From an uncultured Oscillospiraceae bacterium (GTDB lineage Bacteria; Bacillota; Clostridia; Oscillospirales; Oscillospiraceae), in assembly GCA_947624585.1 (NCBI GenBank), contig CANQKZ010000009.1, forward strand, positions 1-46,537: a stretch of 46,537 nt of DNA. The letters are read 5' to 3'. Both the position numbers and the translations under genes were made by a program. Within the stretch, counting starts at the first letter, position 1. The number at the start of each line of letters is the position of its first letter. Shown here in pieces: positions 8,851-16,983 of this stretch. The notes under the pieces were generated by a model. It worked only from the letters and a program-made list of their open reading frames with translations. It did no database searches and was not told where the DNA came from.

Positions 8851-9984
8851 TCATTTCATATATTTGTCGAGATAGTAGGCTTTCTCGGCAGATTTCTCAT
8901 CCACATACTGCTCCCACAGCACGTCCAGGATGGACGTGTCCGCGCCCCGGGCCTCTAAAAGCGGCCTGTAGCGGTTCAGGATCTCCAGGACCTTGTTGTC
9001 CGTCTCAACCTCGAGCCCGTAGCACCGGTCCAGGCCCGCGAGGCCTATCTCACGCTTCCGGGCGGCGGTCCGGTCGCTGGCCGGGAGGGAGCGCCACTGG
9101 CTCCGGGCCTCCTCCTTCAGGACGCGCAGGGTGTCCATGATGTCCACCTGACAGCTGTAGAGCTCCGCCACGCATATGTTGACAAGCTCCTCGGCCGTCA
9201 GCTCCGGCGGGTCCTCCGGGGCGGGCCGGGAGGAGGTGTCCGGGGGCTTTGGAGCAGCCGATGTATCCCCGGAGGCGTCCCCGTTCTCCGGGGGTTGGGG
9301 CGTGTCGGCGGGCGTACCGGACGGCGCGGGGGCGCCGGTCTCCGGGGCGGGGACGCTGGGAGGCGTCTCACCGGGGGGAGGATCCCCGACGGGCGGGGCG
9401 TCCGGGGGTCCCGTGTCCTCCGGGGCGTCCGTTTGAGGGCCGGTCTCCGGCTGAGGACCGGTCTCCGGCTGAGGACCGGTCTCCGGCTGAGGACCGGTCT
9501 CCGGCTGAGGACCGGTCTCCGGCTGAGGACCGGCGTCCGGCTGAGCGGCGGTCTGCCCCCGGGCGTCAGGCTCCGGGGCGGTATCCTCATCGGGGGGCTC
9601 CGGGGTCCCGGGGCTGTCCGTCCCGCCCTCCCCCTCTCCGGGCGGAGCGGTGGAGTCTCCAGGGATGATCCCGGCGGCCTTGCCCTTCTCCAAAAGCTCC
9701 GAGATGCCAAGCTCATCCTTAATCTCCCGGGGGGTGGCGCTGCCGGAGAGCACGTCGTTCGTCTGCCGGGAGGTGGGCGGGGCCACGTCGATCTTCGCCC
9801 GGTCCTCCAGCTCCTGCCGGTGCTGCTCCCGCCGCTCCTCCAGCTCCCTGACGATGGTCTCCGAGTCGCTGGTCATGACGGTGTACACCGCCTTGATGTT
9901 GTCCCGCTGCCATATGGCCGCGCCCACGGCGGCGGCTGTCACCGCGCCAAGTGCGTACAGCGTGACGATCTTCCATTTTTTCAC
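8851..9984 (-). CDS. Membrane-anchored proline-rich protein with hexapeptide repeats
   Basis: 377 residues from a GTG start at 9984 (VKKWKIVTLYALG), chosen because GGGAGG lies 8 nt upstream. One N-terminal membrane segment (about residues 5-25) is followed by a charged coiled-coil-like stretch (ETIVRELEERREQHRQELED). A long Pro/Glu/Thr/Gly-rich disordered spacer with five perfect QPETGP units comes next, and then a helical C-terminal domain of about 130 residues (LTAEELVNICVAELYSCQVD onward) of no family I recognise. The design suggests a protein tethered in the membrane that reaches through the wall. It is tightly spaced with the upstream GT-B gene (43 bp) and the downstream SLH gene (14 bp), so it is likely co-transcribed and part of wall or S-layer assembly. 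Function unknown. Confidence 0.8.
   Translation of the reverse strand: MKKWKIVTLYALGAVTAAAVGAAIWQRDNIKAVYTVMTSDSETIVRELEERREQHRQELEDRAKIDVAPPTSRQTNDVLSGSATPREIKDELGISELLEKGKAAGIIPGDSTAPPGEGEGGTDSPGTPEPPDEDTAPEPDARGQTAAQPDAGPQPETGPQPETGPQPETGPQPETGPQPETGPQTDAPEDTGPPDAPPVGDPPPGETPPSVPAPETGAPAPSGTPADTPQPPENGDASGDTSAAPKPPDTSSRPAPEDPPELTAEELVNICVAELYSCQVDIMDTLRVLKEEARSQWRSLPASDRTAARKREIGLAGLDRCYGLEVETDNKVLEILNRYRPLLEARGADTSILDVLWEQYVDEKSAEKAYYLDKYMK
9441..9530 (-). repeat. Five perfect 18-bp tandem repeats in coding sequence
   Basis: The unit CGGTCTCCGGCTGAGGAC (plus strand) occurs five times without a mismatch, followed by one degenerate unit. It encodes QPETGP five times in the proline-rich membrane protein. 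The unit length is a multiple of three, so changes in copy number keep the frame and change spacer length. Confidence 0.95.
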
Positions 9985-10027
9985 AGTTCTCCCTCCCCAT
10001 CTCCGGCTCGGCCTTTCGGCGGTCGGG

Positions 10028-11011
10028 TCACATTCCCAGCTCGTCAAGATACCGCTTGAATTCCGTCATAAGACGCTCCGTGTCCTCCGGCTTTTCCTCA
10101 TAATAGATTTCCCTGACTTTTCCGGGGCAGTTCCAGCCTTTCATGTTGGCGGGAATGTAATGCCACAATCTATTGTAGATCACAAACATATTCACTCCGG
10201 TTGGCACTAACAGGTCCAGAAGTCCGCTCCGCAAAGATACCACGAGAGGGATTCTTTCCGCGATGCCCAGCATCTCCTCCAGGGAACAGCGGAGCACCAA
10301 GCTTCCGGCAACCGGTCTCTGGTCCTTCACTGCATTGGTATATACGGTGTAAGCCCTGCTTTTCAGGAGTCTGCACACTTCCTCAAAAAACGCCTCTCCC
10401 GCCGCACTCAGAGTTGCGGAGTTGGAGTAGGGGTTCAGGACCACGGTGCGGGCACAGTTTGATTCAAAATCCGGTATGCTCTTCACCGGAGCGGACTTCA
10501 AGGCGTGGTATTGAATGGGCGCGTCGTCGCTCAGGCCGAACAACCCGCGCTTTGCCGTCATATAATCTATTTTCTTTTCAAGAATATTGTCTGTAAGCGC
10601 TAATACGCTGAAAGGTTCAATGATAATCCCATCATCGAACAATTCTCTCGCGTGTACAAGGTGCGCCTTAAGGCTCCTGAGCTGAAACCAAAGGAAGATA
10701 TTACCCCCCCCCCCGCAATTGGGAATATATTCCGTTCGGTCATAGGCATCGAAGGATTCTACGATGTTCCTGTATTTTTCGAGCGTCACAACGGCGATTT
10801 TCTTTCCCGGATTCACACGTTTGATTTCTTTCAGAAAAGACAGACAATACAGAAGATCTCCAATCCCGAAATAACTCAGAAATACCATCGTATCCGGGTC
10901 CTTACCGTCCCTGATCTTTTTTTCTATTCTTCTCGATGCGACGGGCACCACGGTTCTGCGCGCTAACGCCTTGACAAACTGATATAAGGATTTCTTTATT
11001 TTGCTGAACAT
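10028..11011 (-). CDS. GT-B glycosyltransferase, heptosyltransferase-like (paralog A)
   Basis: 327 residues with the look of a family 9-like GT-B enzyme. The N-terminal Rossmann half has FLSYFGIGDLLYCLSFLKEI near residue 45, where family members have GD..L..P...L. The C-terminal half has VVLNPYSNSATL, YTVYTNAVKDQ and VSLRSGLLDLLVPTGVNMF, replacing the usual nucleotide-sugar-binding S.RSG..HL. pattern. Three partial or broken relatives lie at 19011-20715 and share these C-terminal motifs. It starts at ATG 11011 with GGAGAGGAAACAGGT upstream, 28 bp after galU. An 11-G tract inside the gene (residues near 100, CGGGG) is currently in frame. Likely adds a sugar to the wall polysaccharide; the specific sugar is unknown. 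Confidence 0.7.
   Translation of the reverse strand: MFSKIKKSLYQFVKALARRTVVPVASRRIEKKIRDGKDPDTMVFLSYFGIGDLLYCLSFLKEIKRVNPGKKIAVVTLEKYRNIVESFDAYDRTEYIPNCGGGGNIFLWFQLRSLKAHLVHARELFDDGIIIEPFSVLALTDNILEKKIDYMTAKRGLFGLSDDAPIQYHALKSAPVKSIPDFESNCARTVVLNPYSNSATLSAAGEAFFEEVCRLLKSRAYTVYTNAVKDQRPVAGSLVLRCSLEEMLGIAERIPLVVSLRSGLLDLLVPTGVNMFVIYNRLWHYIPANMKGWNCPGKVREIYYEEKPEDTERLMTEFKRYLDELGM
10704..10714 (-). repeat. 11-G homopolymer inside glycosyltransferase gene
   Basis: Eleven consecutive C on the plus strand (G on the coding strand) inside paralog A, encoding a four-glycine run. It is the longest mononucleotide run I noticed in the window. The gene is open with exactly eleven; ten or twelve would shift the frame. 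Confidence 0.95.
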
Positions 11012-11039
11012 ACCTGTTTCCTCTCCGGGCGGCGATCCT

Positions 11040-11906
11040 CTATCTCCCCGCCCGATCCGCGATGAGCTCCCGGAACCAGGGGCCGATGTCCTCGCGGCGG
11101 AGGGCGAAGTCGACGGTGGCCTCCAGGAAGCCGCGAAGATTGCCGGTGTCGTAGCGGCGGGCGTCGTAATCCACGGCCACCATGCGCTTTTGGCGGCAGA
11201 GGGACGCGAGGCCGTCGGTGAGCTGGATCTCGCCGTTGCGGCCCGGCGGCGTGGCGTCCAGGATGTCGAAGATGTCCGGGGTCAGCACGTACCGGCCCAT
11301 GACGGCGAAGTTGGACAGCTTTTCTTCCGGAGACGGCTTCTCGTTGATGTCCAGCACCTCGTAGACCCGGCCCTTTAGGGGGACGATCTTTGTGGAGGAA
11401 TAGGCGCCGATGGCCTCGTCGGACACGTATTGGCCGCCCACGCAGGAGCAGTCATACCGCTCGGCGGCGTCCATGAGCTGCCGGAGTACCGGCGTTTCGG
11501 ACATCATGATGTCGTCGCCCAGAAGGACGGCGAAGGGCTCGTCCCCCACAAAGCGGCGGGCGCGGGCGATGGCGTGGCCCAGGCCCTTTGTCTCCCGCTG
11601 GCGGACGTAGAAGAAGTTGGCCATGTCCGCCACGGACCGGAGCTCACGGGCCTGCTCCGCCTTGCCGGACCTCCACAGGCGGTGCTCCAGCTCCGGGTAG
11701 TAGTCGAAGTAATCGTCCATGGCGGTCTTGGCACGGTTCGTGACGATGAGGATGTCCTCGATCCCGGAATCCACCGCCTCTTCGATGATGTACTGCAATA
11801 CCGGCTTGTCCACCAGGGGGAGCATCTCTTTGGGGACCGTCTTGGTTGCCGGAAGCATTCTAGTCCCCAGCCCGGCGGCGGGGATCACGGCCTTTTTTAC
11901 TTTCAT
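11040..11906 (-). CDS. galU: UTP-glucose-1-phosphate uridylyltransferase
   Basis: 288 residues; makes UDP-glucose from UTP and glucose 1-phosphate, a precursor for wall glycans and glycolipids, in the cytoplasm. The nucleotide-binding signature KAVIPAAGLGTRMLPATK is at residues 5-22, followed by KEMLPLVDKP, ETKGLGHAI, the LGDD metal site near residue 130, and GEIQLTD near 225. Length is normal for bacterial GalU. ATG at 11906 has GGAGG 8 nt upstream. It begins a compact run (galU, GT-B, proline-rich protein, SLH protein). Upstream are two short inverted-repeat elements, the nearer ending about 50 bp before the start. Confidence 0.95.
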   Translation of the reverse strand: MKVKKAVIPAAGLGTRMLPATKTVPKEMLPLVDKPVLQYIIEEAVDSGIEDILIVTNRAKTAMDDYFDYYPELEHRLWRSGKAEQARELRSVADMANFFYVRQRETKGLGHAIARARRFVGDEPFAVLLGDDIMMSETPVLRQLMDAAERYDCSCVGGQYVSDEAIGAYSSTKIVPLKGRVYEVLDINEKPSPEEKLSNFAVMGRYVLTPDIFDILDATPPGRNGEIQLTDGLASLCRQKRMVAVDYDARRYDTGNLRGFLEATVDFALRREDIGPWFRELIADRAGR

Positions 11907-11956
11907 TTGTTTCGCCTCCGTCTGCGCCCGTGGGGCGCGGAACTTTTTTCTTTATA

Positions 11957-12124
11957 CTAAGGAACCTCTGAACAAATCGCCGCACCGATCTTGACGGCAG
12001 ATTTTCCGCCATATTTTGTCAAAAAATTTTGAAATACACAAAGTATGTCTGCAATTTTTGCCTTCATCTGGCGAAAAATCTGCTCGTCAATCTCGGCACT
12101 TCGATTTATTCAGAGGTTCCCTAA
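11957..12124. repeat. Short inverted-repeat element, family A (MITE-like)
   Basis: 168-bp element whose ends mirror each other: CTAAGGAACCTCTGAACAAA at the left and the complement of TTAGGGAACCTCTGAATAAA at the right; the similarity continues inward for about 50 bp. The left half is repeated, in the other orientation, as the right half of the element at 35731-35882. The minus strand reads open through most of it (for example CVFQNFLTKYGGKSAVKIG), so it may derive from a coding gene. No intact transposase is included. Confidence 0.75.
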
Positions 12125-12275
12125 TATTCTATTAAAATGAGACACCTAGCGATGAGGATTTTTCGTGTCAGGCGAGGAAGGCGGCGCCGGGAATACTGTA
12201 TGTATTTCCAAGCCGCGTGACGAAGCATGACCTGAAAAAGACCATCGCGAATGTCTTGTTTTGATTGAATATTAG
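12121..12275. repeat. Short inverted-repeat element, family B, copy 1 (MITE-like)
   Basis: 155-bp element bounded by CTAATATTCTATTAAAATGA and the inverted complement CTAATATTCAATCAAAACAA, and directly abutting element A. A second copy at 27750-27905 is about 90% identical by eye. Shared core: GAGACACC, GCGATGAGG, TTTTTCGTGTCAGGCGAGGA, GGCGGCGCCGGGAATACTG. No open reading frame of note. Confidence 0.8.
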
Positions 12276-12302
12276 TATTAAATATCATACGCCGCCTGTC
12301 CG

Positions 12303-12346
12303 TCCCCGTGCGGCCGGACGGAGCGCTCCGTCCGGCCGTGGGGCGT
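12303..12346 (-). terminator. Perfect GC palindrome downstream of cpsB-like gene
   Basis: CGGCCGGACGGAGC at 12311 is followed at once by its exact complement (12325-12338), with a further CCCC/GGGG pairing outside. It lies about 30 bp beyond the stop of the CpsB-like gene. The T-rich tail is weak and displaced, so it may be a 3'-end-stabilising hairpin rather than a full intrinsic terminator. Confidence 0.5.
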
Positions 12347-12376
12347 GATGAGGTGATGGGAAGCGGGCAAATTGAT

Positions 12377-13087
12377 TTACTCCCGCCGGTCTCCGTCGGA
12401 GGGGCCCAGGAACTGTATCTCCGCCTCCGTGACCGGGCCGATATCTATTCCGGCGGCACCGATCAGCTCCAGCGCCGGGCCCAGGTCCGGTCGGCGATCT
12501 GTCATGTCGTGGCAGTCGGAGCCAAGAAATTGGATCTGACCGTTACACATCATCCGCAGAGCCTGTTTCCGGGTGCGGGCTTCCAGGAAAAACGTTGCGT
12601 TGGCCTGGAAGAGCACGCCGCTCTCCCGCAGATACGCCACGATCCCCCGGCGCTGGCGGGCGATGTACCGCTCGATGTGGGCCAGAACCGGTTTGACGCC
12701 GGAGGTCCGCTCCAGGACGGCCACCTCCTCCACGGCCTCACGGGGCCAGCGGCAGAAGGGCATTTCCAGAAGCAGGAGCCGCGTCCCCGTCAGGCACAGC
12801 GCCGGAAGTCTGGCGGAACCTGAGATCCCCCGGTAATACGCCGTCTCCGCCCCCGGCAGGATCTCCGGGTGGCGGGAGGGGTCGCGGACGGCGAGAAGCC
12901 GGTCCATGGCTTTTGCCCGGCGCTCCAGGAACCGGGGCAGGTCCTCGCGCATGGGGTAGAAGTGGGGCGTCGCCGCGACGCGGCGGATGCCCTGGGCGGC
13001 CATCTCGTCCAGCATGGCCCGGGTCGTCCCGGGGCTGTCGCTGCCGTCGTCCATGCGCGGGAGGATGTGGGTGTGGAAATCCGTCAC
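12377..13087 (-). CDS. PHP-family protein-tyrosine phosphatase (CpsB/YwqE-like)
   Basis: 236 residues from GTG 13087; AGGAGGT lies 8 nt upstream. CpsB-type enzymes dephosphorylate the tyrosine kinase that controls capsule or wall-polysaccharide chain assembly. Metal-binding residues of the PHP fold are visible: DFHTHILPRMDDGS at the start, ATPHF near residue 43, GAETAYY near 82, LAHIERY near 135, and SDCHDM near 195. Length fits the family (about 240-260). It overlaps nothing and is the last gene of the AT-richer polysaccharide run before the inverted-repeat elements. The cognate kinase is not in this window. Confidence 0.9.
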   Translation of the reverse strand: MTDFHTHILPRMDDGSDSPGTTRAMLDEMAAQGIRRVAATPHFYPMREDLPRFLERRAKAMDRLLAVRDPSRHPEILPGAETAYYRGISGSARLPALCLTGTRLLLLEMPFCRWPREAVEEVAVLERTSGVKPVLAHIERYIARQRRGIVAYLRESGVLFQANATFFLEARTRKQALRMMCNGQIQFLGSDCHDMTDRRPDLGPALELIGAAGIDIGPVTEAEIQFLGPSDGDRRE

Positions 13088-13103
13088 GGGGCAGGACCTC
13101 CTC

Positions 13104-13583
13104 TCATCCCTTCCGGTCTCCACGCTCTCCCTCTTTTCTTCTCAGGACCCTCTCCCGGAGCCTTCGGAAAATCGCCTGGAGCACCAGCATCAACGCGCAG
13201 CCCAGGACGAAGCCCGTCATGTCGATCCACACGTCGCGGATCAGCGAATGTCTGTCGTTGAAGCCCTGCAACGTCTCGTCGATGATGGGGAAAAACATGG
13301 TGCAGCAGGCCAGGATGATGGTCCTCCAGATCCGGCTGGCCTCCCAGAGCCACAGAAACAGCGTCAGCTCTGCGCCCAGGGCAAAAAACTCCACAAAATG
13401 GCCCATCTTGCGGACCACCTTCTCGCCGAATCCACCCGTCTCCCTCTCCAGGCCGATGAGCTTCATCACAAATCCGCTGACCTTGTGGGATATTGAACTG
13501 GGCATGAGAGAATTTCCCCAGATGAACACCACCGTGAGGACGATCAGCGCCACCAGGAGAGCCCTTTTCTTTTTCAATGTCAA
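13104..13583 (-). CDS. VanZ-like membrane protein
   Basis: 159 residues if TTG 13583 is the start (LTLKKKRALLVALIVLTVVF; AAGAGGT 9 nt upstream, overlapping the rfbC stop); an ATG at 13649 would add 22 residues. About four membrane segments. Signature residues of the VanZ family are GNSLMPSS after the first segment, RKMGHFVEFFALG in the second and DETLQGFNDRHSLIRDVWID in a later loop, as in VanZ (teicoplanin resistance) and related proteins. Position between rfbC and a CpsB-like gene suggests a role in envelope polysaccharide rather than resistance. Biochemical role in the family is not settled. Confidence 0.85.
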   Translation of the reverse strand: MTLKKKRALLVALIVLTVVFIWGNSLMPSSISHKVSGFVMKLIGLERETGGFGEKVVRKMGHFVEFFALGAELTLFLWLWEASRIWRTIILACCTMFFPIIDETLQGFNDRHSLIRDVWIDMTGFVLGCALMLVLQAIFRRLRERVLRRKEGERGDRKG

Positions 13584-13590
13584 TTTTTGT

Positions 13591-14199
13591 CTACCTCTTT
13601 TCCAGGATCTGAAAGCGCGGACAGAGACCCCAGCGTTGGTCCTTTTCACTCAGGATGAGCGGCGTCCCGTCCGCAAGGGTGTATCCCGCTCCGGAGGCGC
13701 AGCCCCTGTACTCCCCCGCCACGCCGGGCCAGGCAATGCCGATGGCCGGGTCGTTCCAGGCGACGCCGCCCTCGTCGCCTGGGTGGTAGAAGTCGGTACA
13801 TTTGTAGCAGAACACCGCCACGTCGCCGGTCACCAGGAACCCGTGGGCAAAGCCGGGGCTGATGTAGAACTGCCGGAAATTCTCCGCCGACAGCTCCAAC
13901 CCGAACCACCGCCCATAAGTCCCGCTCCCCGGCCGCAGGTCAACCGCCACGTCAAACACCGACCCCCGGATCACCCGTACCAGCTTCCCCTGGGGGTACT
14001 TTTTCTGAAAATGCAGCCCCCGCAGCACGCCCCGGACGGACATACTCTGGTTGTCCTGCACAAACTCCGCGTCGAGCCCCGCCGCTGAGAGGTCGCGCTT
14101 GTTGTAGGTCTCCGCGAAGTACCCGCGTGCGTCTGCGTGGACCACGGGGTCGATGATGTAAAGCCCCGGGATGGGGGCGGGGGTGATGGTTGGGGGCAT
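13591..14199 (-). CDS. rfbC: dTDP-4-dehydrorhamnose 3,5-epimerase
   Basis: 202 residues, cupin-fold epimerase that converts dTDP-4-dehydro-6-deoxyglucose to dTDP-4-dehydrorhamnose, the third step of dTDP-L-rhamnose synthesis. Visible signatures: DARGYFAETYNKRD near residue 23, FVQDNQSMS, RGLHFQ (catalytic His) near 60, GKLVRVIRGSVFDVAVDLR, and FAHGFLV near 117 with the active-site Tyr region CYKCTDFY. Length is slightly above the usual 180-190. It works with RfbD at 16946-17875; rfbA and rfbB are absent here. Confidence 0.95.
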   Translation of the reverse strand: MPPTITPAPIPGLYIIDPVVHADARGYFAETYNKRDLSAAGLDAEFVQDNQSMSVRGVLRGLHFQKKYPQGKLVRVIRGSVFDVAVDLRPGSGTYGRWFGLELSAENFRQFYISPGFAHGFLVTGDVAVFCYKCTDFYHPGDEGGVAWNDPAIGIAWPGVAGEYRGCASGAGYTLADGTPLILSEKDQRWGLCPRFQILEKR

Positions 14200-14278
14200 T
14201 TTGATCTCTCACTTTCTGCAATGTTACAATATAACAGCTGTGTCAAAATCGCACTTCCGGCTTCTGTCCATTTCTTAT

Positions 14279-15235
14279 TTATGTGGAGTTTTTTCCTTTT
14301 ATTATCCAATCAAGGATACTTCCTTCGTCATACCTTGCTTTGTGCGAAAGCTTATGGAACGGCGAAAACGAAATCAAATTTTTGTATTTTTCTTCGTCAT
14401 ATTGTTCAAACATTCCATGTGCCAGCATCACCGTGATCCCCCTCGGGCACGGAACAACTTTTCTGAATTCTTCAGGGTACTCATTTATAGCAATTTGAAG
14501 AAAATCGTAAAATAAATGATAATCCAGCAAAATATTAACATTATTCAGATGTCTTAATATCAATTTTTCAGTCAACAGCAGAATCCGATTATTAGACGCC
14601 GCCGTAATAAAGTAACTTTCAAAGGCTGTCGCCCACACGTTCCTTTCAAGTTCAGCTCCCTGAAAGAAAAACAATTCGCTGTTCATCATGTAATCAGGAA
14701 CATTGTTTGAAGTACACAAAATTGTTGCGTCGACCCAAGTACCGCCATACGTATTTAATAATCCGAGCCTTATCAAGTCCGAAAAGAACGCCTGCGTTAT
14801 GATTCCGGCGTGATACTTTGTGAGTATGTATTCCGGCAGCTCGATGTAACTCTTTAAATTGTCTTCAGTTATTACGACAATGGTCCAATCTTTTTCAAAA
14901 TGTTTATATATGGACTCGACACACCTATTGACAAGTTCCGGCGCGTTTTCCATTCCCTGGAGCCAACAAATCCAAATTGTTTTGTCGTGTCTGTGTATTA
15001 CATTGGTATATTGCCTGTCAATTTCGTCTTTTATTTCAACTATATCTTTGTGATATTTCTTCCTCAGCTTGTGAACAAGGGAATTCCTGTATTTTTGAAT
15101 AGAAAACCATTCCATCTTGATTCGACAGGCGGGGTCATTCACATACTTGAATCTTTCAAAAAATCGAGTAACATAGTGCGGGATATATAGCGAAGGGAGA
15201 AATGCAATTTTTTCCAAGCCATCTTTCATTTTCAT
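14279..15235 (-). CDS. Capsular polysaccharide synthesis-type glycosyltransferase
   Basis: 318 residues, resembling the Caps_synth/GT32-like family that transfers sugars onto surface polysaccharides. Motifs: IWICWLQGMENAPELVNRC near residue 85, VITEDNLKSYIELP, then FFSDLIRLGLLNTYGGTWVD near 150, where the final D and the following residues form the DXD-like donor site, as in OCH1-type enzymes. Gene is clearly AT-rich compared with its neighbours. It overlaps the upstream GT32 gene by 4 bp (ATGA), implying translational coupling. Specific sugar unknown. Confidence 0.85.
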   Translation of the reverse strand: MKMKDGLEKIAFLPSLYIPHYVTRFFERFKYVNDPACRIKMEWFSIQKYRNSLVHKLRKKYHKDIVEIKDEIDRQYTNVIHRHDKTIWICWLQGMENAPELVNRCVESIYKHFEKDWTIVVITEDNLKSYIELPEYILTKYHAGIITQAFFSDLIRLGLLNTYGGTWVDATILCTSNNVPDYMMNSELFFFQGAELERNVWATAFESYFITAASNNRILLLTEKLILRHLNNVNILLDYHLFYDFLQIAINEYPEEFRKVVPCPRGITVMLAHGMFEQYDEEKYKNLISFSPFHKLSHKARYDEGSILDWIIKGKNST

Positions 15236-15993
15236 TGTCCCAAATTCTCCTCATAAAACCATCGCTGAAATCTTCCGGCACGCTTCATATACGCATTCGC
15301 TTTACGGTGCTGCTGAATCGACATGACGTTAACAGGAAGTCTTGCCGCAATAACCTTTATTTTTGAGGGAGTCTTTTTTTCGTGGCTGCCCCAGCTGCCG
15401 TCAGCAAAGTGGAGCGTATGTGAGCAGCCTATCACCCGTCCGGCTTCAAATTCTTCCTTGGGGTAAATTTCTATTGTCTCATCACAGGATGACGTAAGGC
15501 TTTGTCTCCTGCCATTCAGACGGAACTCTTGTACATTTCGGTAAAAATACTCGGTCACTAAACCGTTATTCACCACATCTCCGTTTTCGTCTATGTCGTC
15601 ATAACACCGCAGCAGATCCGAGACGAGTGTGTTCCCTTTCGACGCGCCTATTACCGCCGTTCCAAGTGCGCAATCATATATGTATCCTAAAAACAAATCG
15701 CAGGAGAGAAGATCGTCAAACGGCTTGTACACCCATACATCCGTATCGAGATACACCCCTCCATACTCTGTCAGGGCACGCAGTCGGAAGTAATCGCTGA
15801 CAAACGCATACTTATTTTCATCATACATCCGCTTGACGAACTTGTTTTCATTGATATCGCAGTTGTCTTCATTCCATTCGCGGATCGTATAGCCGCATTT
15901 TTCCAGTTTCGCCCAACTGGCGATACACGCGCTCAAAAGCTCCGACTTCTCGCCGCGGCCAAACCAGCAGTAATGAAGTATTTTGGGGATCAT
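15232..15993 (-). CDS. GT32-family glycosyltransferase (sugar-binding DXD)
   Basis: 253 residues. Opens with IPKILHYCWFGRGEKSELL, the typical start of bacterial GT32 enzymes (IPKIIHYCWFG), then SDYFRLRALTEYGGVYLDTD near residue 68-87 with the DXD metal and nucleotide-sugar site, and a C-terminal basic tail. Length about 250 is usual. ATG 15993 has GAGGGTG 8 nt upstream. It lies between the GT2 gene at 16084 and the coupled capsule-type enzyme. Predicted role: adding one residue of the polysaccharide repeat unit in the cytoplasm. Confidence 0.92.
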   Translation of the reverse strand: MIPKILHYCWFGRGEKSELLSACIASWAKLEKCGYTIREWNEDNCDINENKFVKRMYDENKYAFVSDYFRLRALTEYGGVYLDTDVWVYKPFDDLLSCDLFLGYIYDCALGTAVIGASKGNTLVSDLLRCYDDIDENGDVVNNGLVTEYFYRNVQEFRLNGRRQSLTSSCDETIEIYPKEEFEAGRVIGCSHTLHFADGSWGSHEKKTPSKIKVIAARLPVNVMSIQQHRKANAYMKRAGRFQRWFYEENLGQ

Positions 15994-16083
15994 TACTTTT
16001 TCACCCTCTTATATCTATTTCGTATTATCGAATATATGCCCGTGCTGAACATACACAACAAAAACCGCAGTTTATAATAGTTT

Positions 16084-16983
16084 TTATCTGACCCCCCCGA
16101 ATTTCAACAAAGTATAACAGTCTCGCCAAAGCAGGCTTTTCGCTTTCCAAAATACTTTTCCTCTCAACACCCCACTGTCACAGCAAGCATTCATCATAGC
16201 AACATAGTTCACAGGCACCCAATCATAGACTGAACGGAATGTTTCTTTGTATTCTTTGTATAAAATCTGGCGCATTCTCGGAAGCCAAACGGAAAAAGTC
16301 GTCACTAACTTGTCTGCTCTCGGAGATTTCGTTAGCGCATTTGGGTTTTCCAAAGTATAATAATAGATTGGAATGTTCGATGAAACAACTTTTCCGGCTC
16401 TTCTCATAAGTTCTGCCAAAAATGTAAAATCATCGCAGCGAATCATATCAACATAAAATGTAAGTGGAGAATCCTGCACCAATTTTCTGGAAAATATCAT
16501 ACTCCAAACACATATCTGTGAGTATTTTTCATTGAAACGATACGACGAAAACGGAATTGTCTTAACATCCTCCCGGATTATTTCGTTTTCGCCACCCAAA
16601 ACATTTTTATCATTTCTAACCACAAAGTGTCCCGCTGTTCCAATGAGACAATTGCTATGACGCAGGAGGCCATACAAATACTCCACATAATTTTCCTTCA
16701 CATAGTCATCTGAATCGACAAAAGTTATAAATTCTCCAGATGAAGCTGAAAGCCCACAATTCCTTGCGCTGCTTAATCCGCCATTTACCTTATGGATAAC
16801 TCTAAAGCGAGAATCTGCTTTGCAATAGGCATCGCAAATTTTCGGAGCATTGTCCGGGGATCCGTCATCTACCAGAACTATCTCAATATTATTGTATGTC
16901 TGTTTCCGTAAGGAATCCAGGCATCGGCGAATGTACGGTTCGGTCTTATAGACAGGAACAATGATGCTGATCAACGGATCCAT
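16084..16983 (-). CDS. Family 2 glycosyltransferase (GT-A)
   Basis: 299 residues. ISIIVPVYKTEPYIRRCLDS, VLVDDGSPDNAP, NGGLSSARNCGL and FVDSDDYVKE (DXD-like) are all present in the first 110 residues, the canonical GT2 layout. The start is clear: AAGGAGG 9 nt before ATG 16983. It overlaps the rfbD 3' end by 38 bp in another frame, an unusually long overlap that implies coupled translation with the rhamnose reductase. AT-rich. Could be a rhamnosyltransferase given this coupling, but that is inference. Confidence 0.92.
   Translation of the reverse strand: MDPLISIIVPVYKTEPYIRRCLDSLRKQTYNNIEIVLVDDGSPDNAPKICDAYCKADSRFRVIHKVNGGLSSARNCGLSASSGEFITFVDSDDYVKENYVEYLYGLLRHSNCLIGTAGHFVVRNDKNVLGGENEIIREDVKTIPFSSYRFNEKYSQICVWSMIFSRKLVQDSPLTFYVDMIRCDDFTFLAELMRRAGKVVSSNIPIYYYTLENPNALTKSPRADKLVTTFSVWLPRMRQILYKEYKETFRSVYDWVPVNYVAMMNACCDSGVLRGKVFWKAKSLLWRDCYTLLKFGGVR

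Noticed and set aside
6641..8875. 744-residue plus-strand open frame opposite the SLH gene
   Set aside because: Antisense shadow; the minus strand has a signal peptide, InlB-type repeat and SLH modules.
9441..9530. CRISPR array
   Set aside because: Short tandem units without spacers, inside a coding gene; no cas genes anywhere in the window.
9295..10059. Plus-strand frame rich in RLRTG repeats
   Set aside because: Mirror image of the QPETGP repeats; composition is an artefact of the 18-bp repeat.
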